From NCBI RefSeq assembly GCF_001297015.1, contig NZ_LIGE01000037.1:186001-250000 (forward strand): DNA of 64,000 nucleotides, given 5' to 3'. The translations under genes were made by a program, and so were the position numbers. Positions 1 through 8,574 of this stretch are shown in pieces. The notes below the pieces were generated by a model. That model was not told the origin of the DNA and did no database searches. It worked only from the letters and a program-made list of their open reading frames with translations. How positions within the stretch are numbered: the first letter of the stretch is position 1; the number at the start of each line of letters is the position of its first letter. Origin of the DNA: Pseudomonas sp. RIT-PI-r. GTDB lineage: Bacteria > Pseudomonadota > Gammaproteobacteria > Pseudomonadales > Pseudomonadaceae.

Positions 1-568
1 CAACCGACAGTTCGTTTTCCAGGCCAGTGCCTTCTTCAACGGTGATCACGCCTTCTTTACCGACTTTTTCCATGGCTTCGGCAATGATGTCGCCGATGGA
101 GTTGTCGGAGTTGGCCGAGATGGTGCCTACCTGAGCGATAGCCTTGGTGTCAGCGCATGGCTTGGACAGGTTTTTCAGCTCTTTGACGATGGCGATGGTC
201 GCCTTGTCGATGCCGCGCTTCAGGTCCATTGGGTTCATGCCGGCAGCGACGGCTTTCAGGCCTTCGTTGACGATCGACTGAGCCAGAACGGTAGCGGTGG
301 TAGTACCGTCACCAGCGTCATCGTTGGCACGGGAGGCAACGTCTTTGACCAGCTGCGCGCCCATGTTTTCGAAGCGATCTTCGAGTTCGATTTCTTTGGC
401 GACGGAAACGCCGTCCTTGGTGATGGTCGGAGCGCCGAAGCTCTTCTCGAGGATCACGTTACGGCCTTTCGGGCCCAGGGTCGCTTTTACTGCGTCAGCC
501 AGGACGTTGACACCAACGAGCATTTTCTTGCGGGCGGAATCGCCGAATTTAACTTCTTTAGCAGCCAT
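1..568 (-). CDS. groEL: chaperonin GroEL, N-terminal part (3' end outside window)
   Basis: This is the first ~189 codons of the 60-kDa chaperonin that forms the tetradecameric folding cage in the cytoplasm and works with GroES. The protein begins MAAKEVKFGDSARKKMLVG, the classical GroEL start, followed by the equatorial-domain ATP-binding stretch with the GPKGRNV and DGTTTATV type motifs. It lies 50 bp downstream of groES on the same strand, so it is co-transcribed with it. The gene is cut by the left edge, which is a property of the window and not a truncation. Confidence 0.97.
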   Translation of the reverse strand, partial: MAAKEVKFGDSARKKMLVGVNVLADAVKATLGPKGRNVILEKSFGAPTITKDGVSVAKEIELEDRFENMGAQLVKDVASRANDDAGDGTTTATVLAQSIVNEGLKAVAAGMNPMDLKRGIDKATIAIVKELKNLSKPCADTKAIAQVGTISANSDNSIGDIIAEAMEKVGKEGVITVEEGTGLENELSV

Positions 569-618
569 GATCGATATTCCTTAAATACTTTGTAGTAGCG
601 GGAAAATGAACGGGGGTA

Positions 619-912
619 TCAGCCTTCGATAACAGCGAGGATTTCGTTCTCGCTCATTACCAGCAGGTCTTCGCCGTCGACTTTCACAGTGTTGCTGCCG
701 GAGTAAGGACCGAACACAACCTTGTCGCCTTCCTTGACGGACAGTGCGCGCACTTCGCCGTTTTCCAGAGCTTTGCCCGGGCCTACAGCGAGAATCACAC
801 CGTGGTTGGCTTTTTCAGCAGCCGAACCTGGCAGGACGATACCGCCAGCGGTTTTCTTTTCTTCTTCGCTGCGACGGATTACGACGCGGTCATGCAGAGG
901 ACGAAGCTTCAT
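619..912 (-). CDS. groES: co-chaperonin GroES (97 aa)
   Basis: This is the 10-kDa lid of the GroEL folding chamber. The protein starts MKLRPLHDRVVIRR, has the mobile loop around residues 16-32 (EEEKKTAGGIVLPGSA) and ends EILAVIEG, all family hallmarks. Its length of 97 residues is normal. It is the first gene of the groESL operon, with groEL 50 bp downstream and a heat-shock-like promoter about 145 bp upstream. Confidence 0.98.
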   Translation of the reverse strand: MKLRPLHDRVVIRRSEEEKKTAGGIVLPGSAAEKANHGVILAVGPGKALENGEVRALSVKEGDKVVFGPYSGSNTVKVDGEDLLVMSENEILAVIEG

Positions 913-1055
913 TGTCGATCTCTCCTAATTGTGGTTTTCATCGGCCGGTGTATTCCCGGCGGGTTTAACAAATCCGGCCTGCGCCGGTTGCGGCTCGTCA
1001 AGCGAGTCGCGGAAGACTGACTGGCTCAAATGCCAGAAACCTTTCGGTGACCGAT

Positions 1056-1083
1056 ACATAAGGGCGCATAAGCTTATTACAAG
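1056..1083 (-). promoter_or_regulatory. putative sigma-32 heat-shock promoter of groESL
   Basis: On the minus strand, CTTGTAA (1083-1077) and CCCTTATGT (1064-1056) are separated by 12 bp. This resembles the sigma-32 consensus CTTGAAA-N11-16-CCCATnT and points at groES about 145 bp downstream. Inference from consensus only. Confidence 0.5.
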
Positions 1084-1138
1084 GGCGAGGCGAAAAATTT
1101 TTCACCGATGTTCTGCACAAAAGCAGCCCATAAATGAA

Positions 1139-1160
1139 CACGGCACCCGAAGGTGCCGTG
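1139..1160 (-). terminator. hairpin terminator after fxsA
   Basis: Perfect 9-bp stem CACGGCACC / GGTGCCGTG with a four-base CGAA loop (TTCG on the minus strand), 13 bp past the fxsA stop. Only a weak T-rich stretch follows on the minus strand. It separates fxsA from the groES promoter region. Confidence 0.7.
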
Positions 1161-1172
1161 TCGATATCGCCG

Positions 1173-1649
1173 TTACTTGGTGTCGCGGTGTTCGAACTCG
1201 CCTTCGATCACATCACCCTCGCGGCCCAGAGGCTCGCGCGGCGCAGGACCGCCACGGGGTTGCAGATCGTCGGCGAACGCGCGTTGGCGCATGGCCTGTT
1301 CTTCGGCGCGCTGGCGCATTTTGTTCGCCAGCAGACGACGGGAGAACGGCAGCAGCATTACCAGACCGACCACATCACTGATGAAGCCCGGCAGGATCAA
1401 CAGGCCACCGGCCAATGCCAGCATCAAACCTTCCAGCATGGTTTGCGCAGGCAGTTCGCCGCGGTTCAGGCTTTCACGGGCACGCAAAGCAGTGGCCAGA
1501 CCGGCGACGCGCAGCACGAAAATGCCGAACATCGAGCCGACAATGATCAGCAGCAGGGCCGGGAAAAACCCGATAGCCCCTGCCACTTTGACGAATACGA
1601 ACAGCTCCAGCACCGGAAACAGCAGAAAGAGCAACAGAAAAGGGCGCAT
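1173..1649 (-). CDS. fxsA: FxsA family inner-membrane protein (158 aa)
   Basis: Small cytoplasmic-membrane protein; the E. coli homologue, when overproduced, relieves F-plasmid exclusion of phage T7. The sequence has the FxsA signature MRPFLLLFLLFPVLELFVFV at residues 1-20 and further hydrophobic segments near 27-47 and 75-100. The tail is charged and Arg/Glu rich. The ATG at 1649 is preferred over a TTG one codon upstream because GAGG stands at good distance. It lies directly upstream of groESL on the same strand, an arrangement I recall from other pseudomonads. Confidence 0.9.
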   Translation of the reverse strand: MRPFLLLFLLFPVLELFVFVKVAGAIGFFPALLLIIVGSMFGIFVLRVAGLATALRARESLNRGELPAQTMLEGLMLALAGGLLILPGFISDVVGLVMLLPFSRRLLANKMRQRAEEQAMRQRAFADDLQPRGGPAPREPLGREGDVIEGEFEHRDTK

Positions 1650-1714
1650 CAAAGTTTCCTCAACGCAAGAAATGCCTTGCAGTAAGCCTTAGATGACGTC
1701 GACCTTTCGTGAAT

Positions 1715-2446
1715 TCAAGCGTCGGCCACCTCATTTTTTGGCCAGACCTCGGCGTGAGCCAGAGAAACCAGGGCTTCGCGCACTTGTGTCGGCGTATTAC
1801 AAAGCGCCGGGAACGGCAGCCAGTACAACGCCTGACCGATGCGCAGGTGCATGCCCTCGGTGTCGATCCCGGCCAGTTGTGCCGGCACGGTTTGCGGCAG
1901 ACCCGCGAGGTCGACGTAGTGCGCGATGGCTTTGGCGTGGTCGCTGTTCATGTGTTCGACCATGCTGATTTCAGCCTTGCCGGCGAACGGATTGGCCAGG
2001 GTCAATTGATCAACCCAATGAATCGCGCCGAAACCGCCGATGTAGCGATGGCGCACCGGGGTCAGCACCCAGAAATCGAAATCGTGGGCTTTGTGGTAAT
2101 TCTGCGAATCCGGGAAATAACGGTAATAACGCTCGGCGGCGGACTCTATCGCAGCGGCGTCTTCGATCTTTTGCGCTTCAGCCAGATAGGTCAGGCGACC
2201 AACGGCTTGCACGTCGTCAGCCTCGCGCTCGCCGACAAGCAATGAGCACTTCGGGTCTTTTTGCAGGTTGTGGGTGTGCTGGGCGATGCGGCTGATCAGG
2301 ATCAGCGGGCGGCCCTGCTCGTCCAGGCAGTACGGCACCACGGAGCCAAAAGGAAAACCGGGCATCGATTTGGAGTGGGTCGACAGCACTCCACGGTATT
2401 CCTTGAGAAGCAATTCTCGGGCATTCTTGGCCACTTCAACGCTCAA
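1715..2446 (-). CDS. HugZ family heme-degrading-type protein (PNPOx-like fold, 243 aa)
   Basis: Residues ~8-150 form a split-barrel flavin/heme-binding pyridoxamine-5-phosphate-oxidase-like domain (LILISRIAQHTHNL, CSLLVGE). Residues ~165-240 look like a DUF2470 domain (MVEHMNSDHAKAIAHY), the pairing seen in HugZ/HutZ heme-utilisation proteins. Function in heme oxygenation is inferred from the family and could instead be general flavin-dependent reduction. Translation most likely starts at a TTG at 2446: AAGGAG lies seven bases upstream and no in-frame ATG is near. It is a single gene between fxsA and the SDR. Confidence 0.85.
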   Translation of the reverse strand: MSVEVAKNARELLLKEYRGVLSTHSKSMPGFPFGSVVPYCLDEQGRPLILISRIAQHTHNLQKDPKCSLLVGEREADDVQAVGRLTYLAEAQKIEDAAAIESAAERYYRYFPDSQNYHKAHDFDFWVLTPVRHRYIGGFGAIHWVDQLTLANPFAGKAEISMVEHMNSDHAKAIAHYVDLAGLPQTVPAQLAGIDTEGMHLRIGQALYWLPFPALCNTPTQVREALVSLAHAEVWPKNEVADA

Positions 2447-2610
2447 TTTATGACTCCTTAAATAGAATCCGTCGAAAAAACGGACAGGCGCCGGGATTCA
2501 AGTCCCAGTCACGCCTTGAGGCAATTCTCATGTGCAAACCCGCCACGGCCGGTGCAGATCGGGAGTCGCTTACAACAATAACTACTCAGACCTGCTATCG
2601 GGGCATGCGA

Positions 2611-3369
2611 ATGCAACTCAACGACAAAGTAATCATTATCACAGGCGGTTGCCAGGGTTTGGGCCGCTCGATGGCCGAGTATTTCGCTGGCAAAGGCGCG
2701 AAACTCGCGCTGGTCGACCTGAACCAGGAAAAACTCGACGACGCGGTTGCGGCTTGCAAGGCCAAGGGTGTCGAAGCGCGCAGCTATTTGTGCAACGTTG
2801 CCAATGAAGAGCAGGTCGAACACATGGTCGCTCAGGTCGCCGCCGATTTCGGTGCGATCCACGGTCTGATCAACAACGCCGGGATTTTGCGCGATGGCCT
2901 GTTGTTGAAGGTCAAGGACGGTGAAATGACCAAGATGAGCCTGGCACAGTGGCAGGCCGTCATCGACGTCAACCTGACCGGCGTGTTCCTCTGCACCCGT
3001 GAAGTGGCGGCAAAAATGGTCGAGCTGAAGACCAGCGGCGCGATCATCAACATCTCGTCGATCTCGCGCGCCGGTAACGTTGGCCAGACCAACTATTCCG
3101 CCGCCAAGGCTGGCGTGGCAGCGGCAACGGTGACCTGGGCGAAGGAGCTGGCGCGTTATGGCATTCGCGTGGCGGGCATCGCACCGGGCTTCATCGAGAC
3201 CGAGATGACCCTGGGCATGAAACCGGAAGCGCTGGAGAAGATGACGTCGGGCATTCCGCTCAAGCGCATGGGCAAGCCGGAAGAGATCGCGCATTCGGCG
3301 GCGTATATCTTCGAAAACGACTATTACACCGGGCGGATTCTGGAGATGGATGGCGGGTTGCGCATCTAA
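2611..3369 (+). CDS. SDR family oxidoreductase (252 aa)
   Basis: Classical short-chain dehydrogenase/reductase using NAD(P)H. It has the Rossmann glycine motif TGGCQGLG near residue 10, NNAG around residue 88, a catalytic Ser in INISSIS, and the YSAAK catalytic pair (YxxxK). The C-terminal SDR substrate loop AGIAPGFIETEMT is present, and the order resembles FabG-like 3-oxoacyl reductases, but the substrate cannot be read. I chose the ATG at 2611 with GGGG seven bases upstream; an ATG at 2605 adds two residues. It converges with apbC across an inverted repeat. Confidence 0.9.
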   Translation: MQLNDKVIIITGGCQGLGRSMAEYFAGKGAKLALVDLNQEKLDDAVAACKAKGVEARSYLCNVANEEQVEHMVAQVAADFGAIHGLINNAGILRDGLLLKVKDGEMTKMSLAQWQAVIDVNLTGVFLCTREVAAKMVELKTSGAIINISSISRAGNVGQTNYSAAKAGVAAATVTWAKELARYGIRVAGIAPGFIETEMTLGMKPEALEKMTSGIPLKRMGKPEEIAHSAAYIFENDYYTGRILEMDGGLRI

Positions 3370-3387
3370 CTGACAACACAAAACAAA

Positions 3388-3477
3388 TGTAGGAGTGAGC
3401 CTGCTCGCGATAGCGGATTAACATTCAACAAATGTGTTGAATGATCGACCGTTATCGCGAGCAGGCTCACTCCTACA
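3388..3477. repeat. REP/REPIN inverted repeat, TGTAGGAGTGAGCC family
   Basis: Two ~29-base arms (3388-3417 and 3449-3477) containing GTAGGAGTGAGCCTGCTCGC and its reverse complement flank a short AT-rich centre. The same family recurs at 32203-32292 and 53310-53398. It sits between convergent genes. Confidence 0.85.
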
Positions 3478-3500
3478 GGGTTATCGGTGTTGCGGATGCA

Positions 3501-4595
3501 TCAATCGTCGCTGATGGTGATGTTCGGCATCGCCGGGGTAGCGGCTTCCTGCAACACGATCCGCGCGCCGACGTGGCGGGCGAGTTCCTGATAGACCATG
3601 GCAATCTGGCTGTCCGGCTCGGCGATCACCGTTGGCTTGCCGCCATCGGCCTGCTCGCGGATCAGCATCGACAGCGGCAGCGAAGCCAGCAGTTCCACAC
3701 CGTACTGGGTCGCCAGCTTCTCACCGCCGCCCTCACCGAACAGATGCTCGGCATGCCCGCAGTTCGAGCAGATGTGCACGGCCATGTTTTCCACCACACC
3801 CAGCACTGGAATGTTGACCTTGCGGAACATTTCCACACCTTTGCGCGCGTCGAGCAGGGCCAGATCCTGCGGGGTGGTGACGATCACGGCACCGGCCACC
3901 GGGACTTTTTGCGCCAAAGTCAGTTGAATGTCACCGGTGCCTGGCGGCATGTCGATGACCAGATAATCCAGATCCCCCCATGCGGTTTGCGTGACCAGTT
4001 GCAGCAGCGCGCCGGAAACCATCGGCCCGCGCCAGACCATCGGCGTGTTGTCGTCGGTCAGGAAGGCCATCGACATGACTTCGACACCATGCGCTTTGAG
4101 CGGCACGAACCACTTCTGATCCTTGACCTCCGGGCGGGTGCGTTCGGGGATGCCGAACATGATGCCTTGGCTCGGGCCGTAGATATCAGCGTCAAGAATG
4201 CCGACCTTGGCGCCTTCGCGGGCCAGCGCCAGTGCGAGGTTGGCGGCGGTGGTCGACTTGCCCACACCGCCCTTGCCCGAGGCCACGGCGACCACGTTCT
4301 TGACGTTGGCCAGCCCCGGAATCTGCGCCTGCGCCTTGTGCGCGGCGATCACGCTGTTGACTTCAACCTTGGCGGTCACCACGCCGTCGAGGTTTTCGAT
4401 GGCCAGTTGCAGGAGTTGCGCCCAGCCGCTCTTGAACAGACCGGCGGCGTAACCGATTTCCAGCTGCACATTGACGCGATCACTGACGATTTCGATGTTC
4501 TTCACGCATCCGGCGCTGACCGGGTCCTGGTTCAGGTAAGGGTCGGTGTATTGGCTGAGGACGGCTTCCACCGCTGCGCGAGTGACGGCGCTCAT
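3501..4595 (-). CDS. apbC: iron-sulfur cluster carrier ApbC/Mrp (364 aa)
   Basis: P-loop ATPase that binds and transfers Fe-S clusters to apoproteins. The N-terminal ~90 residues form an MIP18/DUF59-type domain. The deviant Walker A GKGGVGKSTT follows at about residue 104, DADIYGPSQG is the Walker A' region, and a CSNCGH (CxxC) cluster-binding pair occurs near residue 276. Length is typical. The ATG at 4595 has GGAG six bases upstream; a TTG at 4613 would add six residues and has no better ribosome site. It is divergent from metG. Confidence 0.94.
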   Translation of the reverse strand: MSAVTRAAVEAVLSQYTDPYLNQDPVSAGCVKNIEIVSDRVNVQLEIGYAAGLFKSGWAQLLQLAIENLDGVVTAKVEVNSVIAAHKAQAQIPGLANVKNVVAVASGKGGVGKSTTAANLALALAREGAKVGILDADIYGPSQGIMFGIPERTRPEVKDQKWFVPLKAHGVEVMSMAFLTDDNTPMVWRGPMVSGALLQLVTQTAWGDLDYLVIDMPPGTGDIQLTLAQKVPVAGAVIVTTPQDLALLDARKGVEMFRKVNIPVLGVVENMAVHICSNCGHAEHLFGEGGGEKLATQYGVELLASLPLSMLIREQADGGKPTVIAEPDSQIAMVYQELARHVGARIVLQEAATPAMPNITISDD

Positions 4596-4654
4596 GGGCA
4601 ACTCCGATAACAAGACTGGGAAAAGATGGCGGGTATCGTACCTGAAAAGATTGC

Positions 4655-4704
4655 AGCCTTCGGCAGCTCCTACCGGGGATTATGTGTAGGAGCTGCCGAA
4701 GGCT
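4655..4704. repeat. REP inverted repeat, TAGGAGCTGCCGAAGG family
   Basis: Eighteen-base arms AGCCTTCGGCAGCTCCTA (4655-4672) and its exact complement (4687-4704). Unusually for this family in the window, it lies between two divergent genes (apbC and metG), so in a promoter-bearing gap. Confidence 0.85.
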
Positions 4705-4833
4705 CGGGCCGCGTTCGGACGATCTGTTGATCTTTGCTGTTTCTCATCCAGTGAAACAGGTGCACAGGGTGAAAAATATGCGCCAGCGCTTTATAGTGGC
4801 CGACCTCCGTTTCATCAAGTAGCGAAGCCCCAC

Positions 4834-6885
4834 ATGTCCGAACCACGCAAGATCCTCGTCACCAGCGCCCTGCCCTACGCCAACGGTTCGATTCACCTTG
4901 GCCATATGCTGGAATATATCCAGACCGATATGTGGGTGCGCTTCCAGAAGCATCGTGGCAATCAATGCATTTATGTCTGCGCCGACGACGCCCACGGTTC
5001 GGCGATCATGCTGCGTGCAGAAAAGGAAGGCATCACCCCGGAACAACTGATCGCCAACGTGCAGGCTGAACACAGCGCCGACTTTGCCGAGTTCCTGGTT
5101 GATTTCGACAATTTCCACTCCACTCACGCCGAAGAAAACCGTGAGCTGTCGAGCCAGATCTACATCAAGCTGCGTGACGCCGGGCACATCGCCCAACGCT
5201 CGATCACCCAGTATTTCGACCCGGAAAAGAAAATGTTCCTGGCCGACCGCTTCATCAAGGGCACCTGCCCGAAATGCGGGACTGAAGACCAGTACGGCGA
5301 CAACTGCGAAAAATGCGGTGCGACCTACGCGCCGACCGACCTGAAGGATCCGAAGTCGGCCATCTCTGGCGCCACTCCGGTGCTCAAGGACTCCCAGCAC
5401 TTCTTCTTCAAACTGCCGGACTTCCAGGAAATGCTGCAGGCCTGGACCCGCAGCGGCACATTGCAGGACGCCGTCGCCAACAAGATCGCCGAGTGGCTGG
5501 ACGCCGGCCTGCAACAGTGGGACATCTCCCGCGATGCGCCGTACTTCGGTTTCGAGATTCCGGGCGAGCCGGGCAAGTATTTCTACGTGTGGCTGGACGC
5601 GCCGATCGGCTACATGGCCAGCTTCAAGAACCTCTGCGACCGCACGCCGGAGCTGGATTTCGACGCGTTCTGGGGCAAAGACTCCACCGCCGAGCTGTAC
5701 CACTTCATCGGCAAGGACATCGTCAACTTCCACGCGCTGTTCTGGCCAGCGATGCTTGAAGGCGCGGGCTACCGCAAGCCGACCGGTATCAACGTACACG
5801 GCTACCTGACCGTCAACGGCCAGAAAATGTCCAAGTCGCGCGGCACCTTCATCAAGGCGCGCACCTATCTCGATCACCTGTCGCCGGAATACCTGCGCTA
5901 CTACTACGCGGCCAAACTGGGCCGTGGCGTCGATGACCTCGATCTGAACCTCGAAGACTTCGTACAGAAGGTCAACTCCGACCTGGTCGGCAAAGTGGTC
6001 AACATCGCCAGCCGTTGCGCCGGGTTCATCCAGAAAGGCAATGGCGGCCTGCTGGTCGACACCAATGCTGCGCCTGAGCTGACCGAGGCCTTCCTCGTCG
6101 CCGCGCCAAGCATTGCCGACGCCTATGAAGCCCGCGACTTCGCCCGTGCCATGCGTGAAACCATGGCCCTGGCCGACCGCGCCAACGCCTGGATCGCCGA
6201 CAAGGCGCCGTGGTCGTTGAACAAGCAGGAAGGCAAACAGGATGAAGTCCAGGCGATCTGCGCCACCGCCATCAACCTGTTCCGCCAACTGGTGATCTTC
6301 CTCAAACCGGTGTTGCCGCTGCTGGCCGCCGATGCCGAGGCGTTCCTCAACGTCGCCCCGCTGACCTGGAACGACCACACCACCCTGCTGGCCAACCATC
6401 AGCTCAACGAATTCAAGCCGTTGATGACCCGCATTGACCCGGTAAAAGTGCAAGCCATGTCCGACGCCTCGAAAGAAGACCTGACCGCCAGCCAGACCGA
6501 TACCGGTGCTGCTGCCCCGGCCGGCAATGGCGAACTGGCCAAGGATCCACTGTCGCCGGAAATCGACTTCGATGCATTCGCCGCGATCGACCTGCGTGTC
6601 GCACTGATCGTCAAGGCCGAACACGTGGAAGGCGCCGACAAGCTGCTGCGCCTGACACTGGATATCGGTGACGAGCAACGTAACGTGTTCTCGGGCATCA
6701 AGAGCGCCTACCCGGATCCCACCAAGCTCGACGGTCGCCTGACCATGATGATCGCCAACCTCAAGCCACGGAAAATGAAGTTCGGTATTTCCGAAGGCAT
6801 GGTGATGGCGGCCGGCCCTGGCGGCGAAGAGATTTACCTGTTGAGCCCGGACAGCGGCGCCAAGCCGGGTCAGCGCATCAAGTAA
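4834..6885 (+). CDS. metG: methionyl-tRNA synthetase (683 aa)
   Basis: Charges tRNA-Met in the cytoplasm. The class I signature HLGH appears at about residue 22 and KMSKS at ~332. A zinc-knuckle region with CPKC and CEKC lies near residues 146-162. The C-terminal ~110 residues form the EMAPII/Trbp111-like tRNA-binding dimerisation domain (IDLRVALIVKAEHVEGADK). Length matches the long, dimeric bacterial form. A rho-independent hairpin follows, isolating it from the rsx operon. Confidence 0.98.
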   Translation: MSEPRKILVTSALPYANGSIHLGHMLEYIQTDMWVRFQKHRGNQCIYVCADDAHGSAIMLRAEKEGITPEQLIANVQAEHSADFAEFLVDFDNFHSTHAEENRELSSQIYIKLRDAGHIAQRSITQYFDPEKKMFLADRFIKGTCPKCGTEDQYGDNCEKCGATYAPTDLKDPKSAISGATPVLKDSQHFFFKLPDFQEMLQAWTRSGTLQDAVANKIAEWLDAGLQQWDISRDAPYFGFEIPGEPGKYFYVWLDAPIGYMASFKNLCDRTPELDFDAFWGKDSTAELYHFIGKDIVNFHALFWPAMLEGAGYRKPTGINVHGYLTVNGQKMSKSRGTFIKARTYLDHLSPEYLRYYYAAKLGRGVDDLDLNLEDFVQKVNSDLVGKVVNIASRCAGFIQKGNGGLLVDTNAAPELTEAFLVAAPSIADAYEARDFARAMRETMALADRANAWIADKAPWSLNKQEGKQDEVQAICATAINLFRQLVIFLKPVLPLLAADAEAFLNVAPLTWNDHTTLLANHQLNEFKPLMTRIDPVKVQAMSDASKEDLTASQTDTGAAAPAGNGELAKDPLSPEIDFDAFAAIDLRVALIVKAEHVEGADKLLRLTLDIGDEQRNVFSGIKSAYPDPTKLDGRLTMMIANLKPRKMKFGISEGMVMAAGPGGEEIYLLSPDSGAKPGQRIK

Positions 6886-6901
6886 GCGACAGCAATAAAA
6901 T

Positions 6902-6941
6902 CGATCCCACCGACGTGCCCCGCATGCCGGTGGGATTTTTC
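6902..6941 (+). terminator. rho-independent terminator of metG
   Basis: ATCCCACCG ... CCGGTGGGAT stem followed by TTTTTC, starting 17 bases after the metG stop. Confidence 0.8.
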
Positions 6942-7000
6942 ATATCTGGGCGGATACTGCCTAACCTTAAGAGACACCTGCCCGTTTCGCCGACAGAACC

Positions 7001-7570
7001 ATGACTGAACTCATGCTTACGCTTATCAGTGCTGCGCTGCTCAACAACTTCGTGTTGCACTGGCCGCTGGGCGCCGATCCGCTGTTGGCGGGCAGTCGTC
7101 GTCAGGTGCACGCGCTGGGATTGGCGACGCTGTGCCTGACGCTGGTCGTCGCTGTAGTCGGTTACGTGATCTGGCACTGGTTGCTGGTGCCGTTTCACCT
7201 TGAAGCCCTGCGCCTGTTGGTGTTTCTGCCGTTGAGCGTTTTGTTGATTGCGCCACTGCTGAAACTGTTGACGCGCTGGCTGCCGAATCTGCCCTTCGAA
7301 GGTTTATGGCCACTGTTACTTGGCAACGCAGGTGTACTCGGGGTCGCATTGATCAATACACTGAACGATCAAGGTCTGCTGCAGGCAACCGCCCTGAGTC
7401 TCGGTGCCGGGTTCGGCTTCTGGCTGGTGCTTGGCCTGTTTACCGACTTGCGCGAGCGCACGGCCGACAATGATATTCCCCTGCCCTTTCGCGGCCTGCC
7501 GATCGACCTGATCGGTGCCGGACTGATCGCGGTGATTTTTCTCGGATTCAGTGGACTGATCAAAACATGA
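7001..7570 (+). CDS. rsxA: Rsx/Rnf complex subunit A-like membrane protein (189 aa)
   Basis: Polytopic inner-membrane subunit with about six hydrophobic segments. It resembles RsxA/RnfA in the start LLNNFVLHWPLG, the centre LGNAGVLGVALIN and the C-terminus FLGFSGLIKT. In characterised Rnf/Nqr complexes, one Cys in each half of this subunit helps bind an iron centre in the middle of the membrane (LGLCP and TNC in E. coli, from memory). Here the aligned positions read LGADP and GNA, so both ligands are missing. Its stop overlaps the rsxB start (ATGA). The family call is firm; classical function is doubtful. Confidence 0.85.
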   Translation: MTELMLTLISAALLNNFVLHWPLGADPLLAGSRRQVHALGLATLCLTLVVAVVGYVIWHWLLVPFHLEALRLLVFLPLSVLLIAPLLKLLTRWLPNLPFEGLWPLLLGNAGVLGVALINTLNDQGLLQATALSLGAGFGFWLVLGLFTDLRERTADNDIPLPFRGLPIDLIGAGLIAVIFLGFSGLIKT

Positions 7571-8574
7571 GTCTGATTCAACGCATCGATGCCCTCTTGC
7601 CGCAAACCCAATGCGGCAAGTGCGGCCATCCTGGATGCAAGCCATACGCCGAAGGCCTCGCTGAGGGCGAGGCGATCAACAAGTGTCCGCCCGGTGGTGA
7701 TGAAACCATCGCGGCATTGGCCGAGCTGTTGAAAGTGCCGGTACTGGAACTGGACATCAGCCGTGGCTCGGCACCGCCGCAGGTCGCCTATATCCGCGAA
7801 GCCGAATGCATCGGCTGCACCAAGTGCATCCAGGCCTGCCCGATTGATGCCATCGTCGGTGCCGCCAAGTTGATGCATACCGTGCTGATTGACGAATGCA
7901 CCGGTTGCGATCTGTGTGTCGCGCCGTGCCCGGTCGACTGCATCGAAATGCATCCACTGCAGCCGGGCACATTGCCCGTGGTCGGCGGTCTGGCACTCAG
8001 TCTCGAAGAACACCGTGCACGCGCCGCCAAGCGCGATCATGCACGTCTGCGCTTCGAGCAACGCAATGCCCGTTTGCAACGAGAAGAACAACAGAAACAG
8101 GCTGAGCGAGAGGCACGGGCCAAACGTGCGGCGCAACCCGAAGTCAACACGCTTGATCCAGTGCAGGCTGCGCTGGAACGTGTGCGTGCACAGAAGACCG
8201 CCAGCGCGGACGCCGCTCTGAAGAAAGCCAGGATCGATGTCGCAATGAGCCGCGCGCAATTGCATAAGTCGCTGAAAGCCTTCGGCCATCCACCGACGTT
8301 CGATCAGCAATCGCAATTGATCGTGTTGCAGCAACAGTTCGAAGCCGCCGAACAGGCGCTGGCAAAACTCGAAAGCGGCACACCGGCAACTCCCGCCGTG
8401 ACAGTGGCCACTGCGTCGGACGCCGATCTGAAACGTGCAAAAATCCAAGTGGCCATGCGCCGTGCCGAACTGAAGAAAGCGCAAACCGCCGAGGCTTTGC
8501 CGGAGCAAATCGCAGCTCTGGAGCAAGCGCTGCGCGACGCCGAGCGTCAGGTGCAAGCACATGCAGCCCCTTGA
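7567..8574 (+). CDS. rsxB: Rsx/Rnf complex subunit B-like ferredoxin with long C-terminal tail (335 aa)
   Basis: Iron-sulfur subunit that passes electrons in the Rsx/Rnf complex. Residues ~8-45 hold the CGKCGHPGC plus Cys motif of the Fe-S domain. Two 4Fe-4S ferredoxin motifs follow (CIGCTKCIQACP at ~80 and CTGCDLCVAPCP at ~110). Unlike E. coli RsxB, the protein begins right at the first cluster domain and has no N-terminal membrane anchor. Residues ~150-335 form a charged, Ala-rich, helical extension with two related repeats (LKKARIDVAMSRAQL and LKRAKIQVAMRRAEL) and DPVQAALERVRAQK. These resemble the C-terminal repeats of RsxC, which is absent from the operon. Confidence 0.88.
   Translation: MSLIQRIDALLPQTQCGKCGHPGCKPYAEGLAEGEAINKCPPGGDETIAALAELLKVPVLELDISRGSAPPQVAYIREAECIGCTKCIQACPIDAIVGAAKLMHTVLIDECTGCDLCVAPCPVDCIEMHPLQPGTLPVVGGLALSLEEHRARAAKRDHARLRFEQRNARLQREEQQKQAEREARAKRAAQPEVNTLDPVQAALERVRAQKTASADAALKKARIDVAMSRAQLHKSLKAFGHPPTFDQQSQLIVLQQQFEAAEQALAKLESGTPATPAVTVATASDADLKRAKIQVAMRRAELKKAQTAEALPEQIAALEQALRDAERQVQAHAAP

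Noticed and set aside
2509..3381. 290-codon open frame opposite the SDR gene
   Set aside because: Antisense of a strong SDR gene with all catalytic motifs; composition gives the open frame by chance.
4744..6678. 644-codon open frame on the minus strand within metG
   Set aside because: It is the antisense shadow of a highly GC-biased metG gene; no ribosome site, no domain, and metG is certain.
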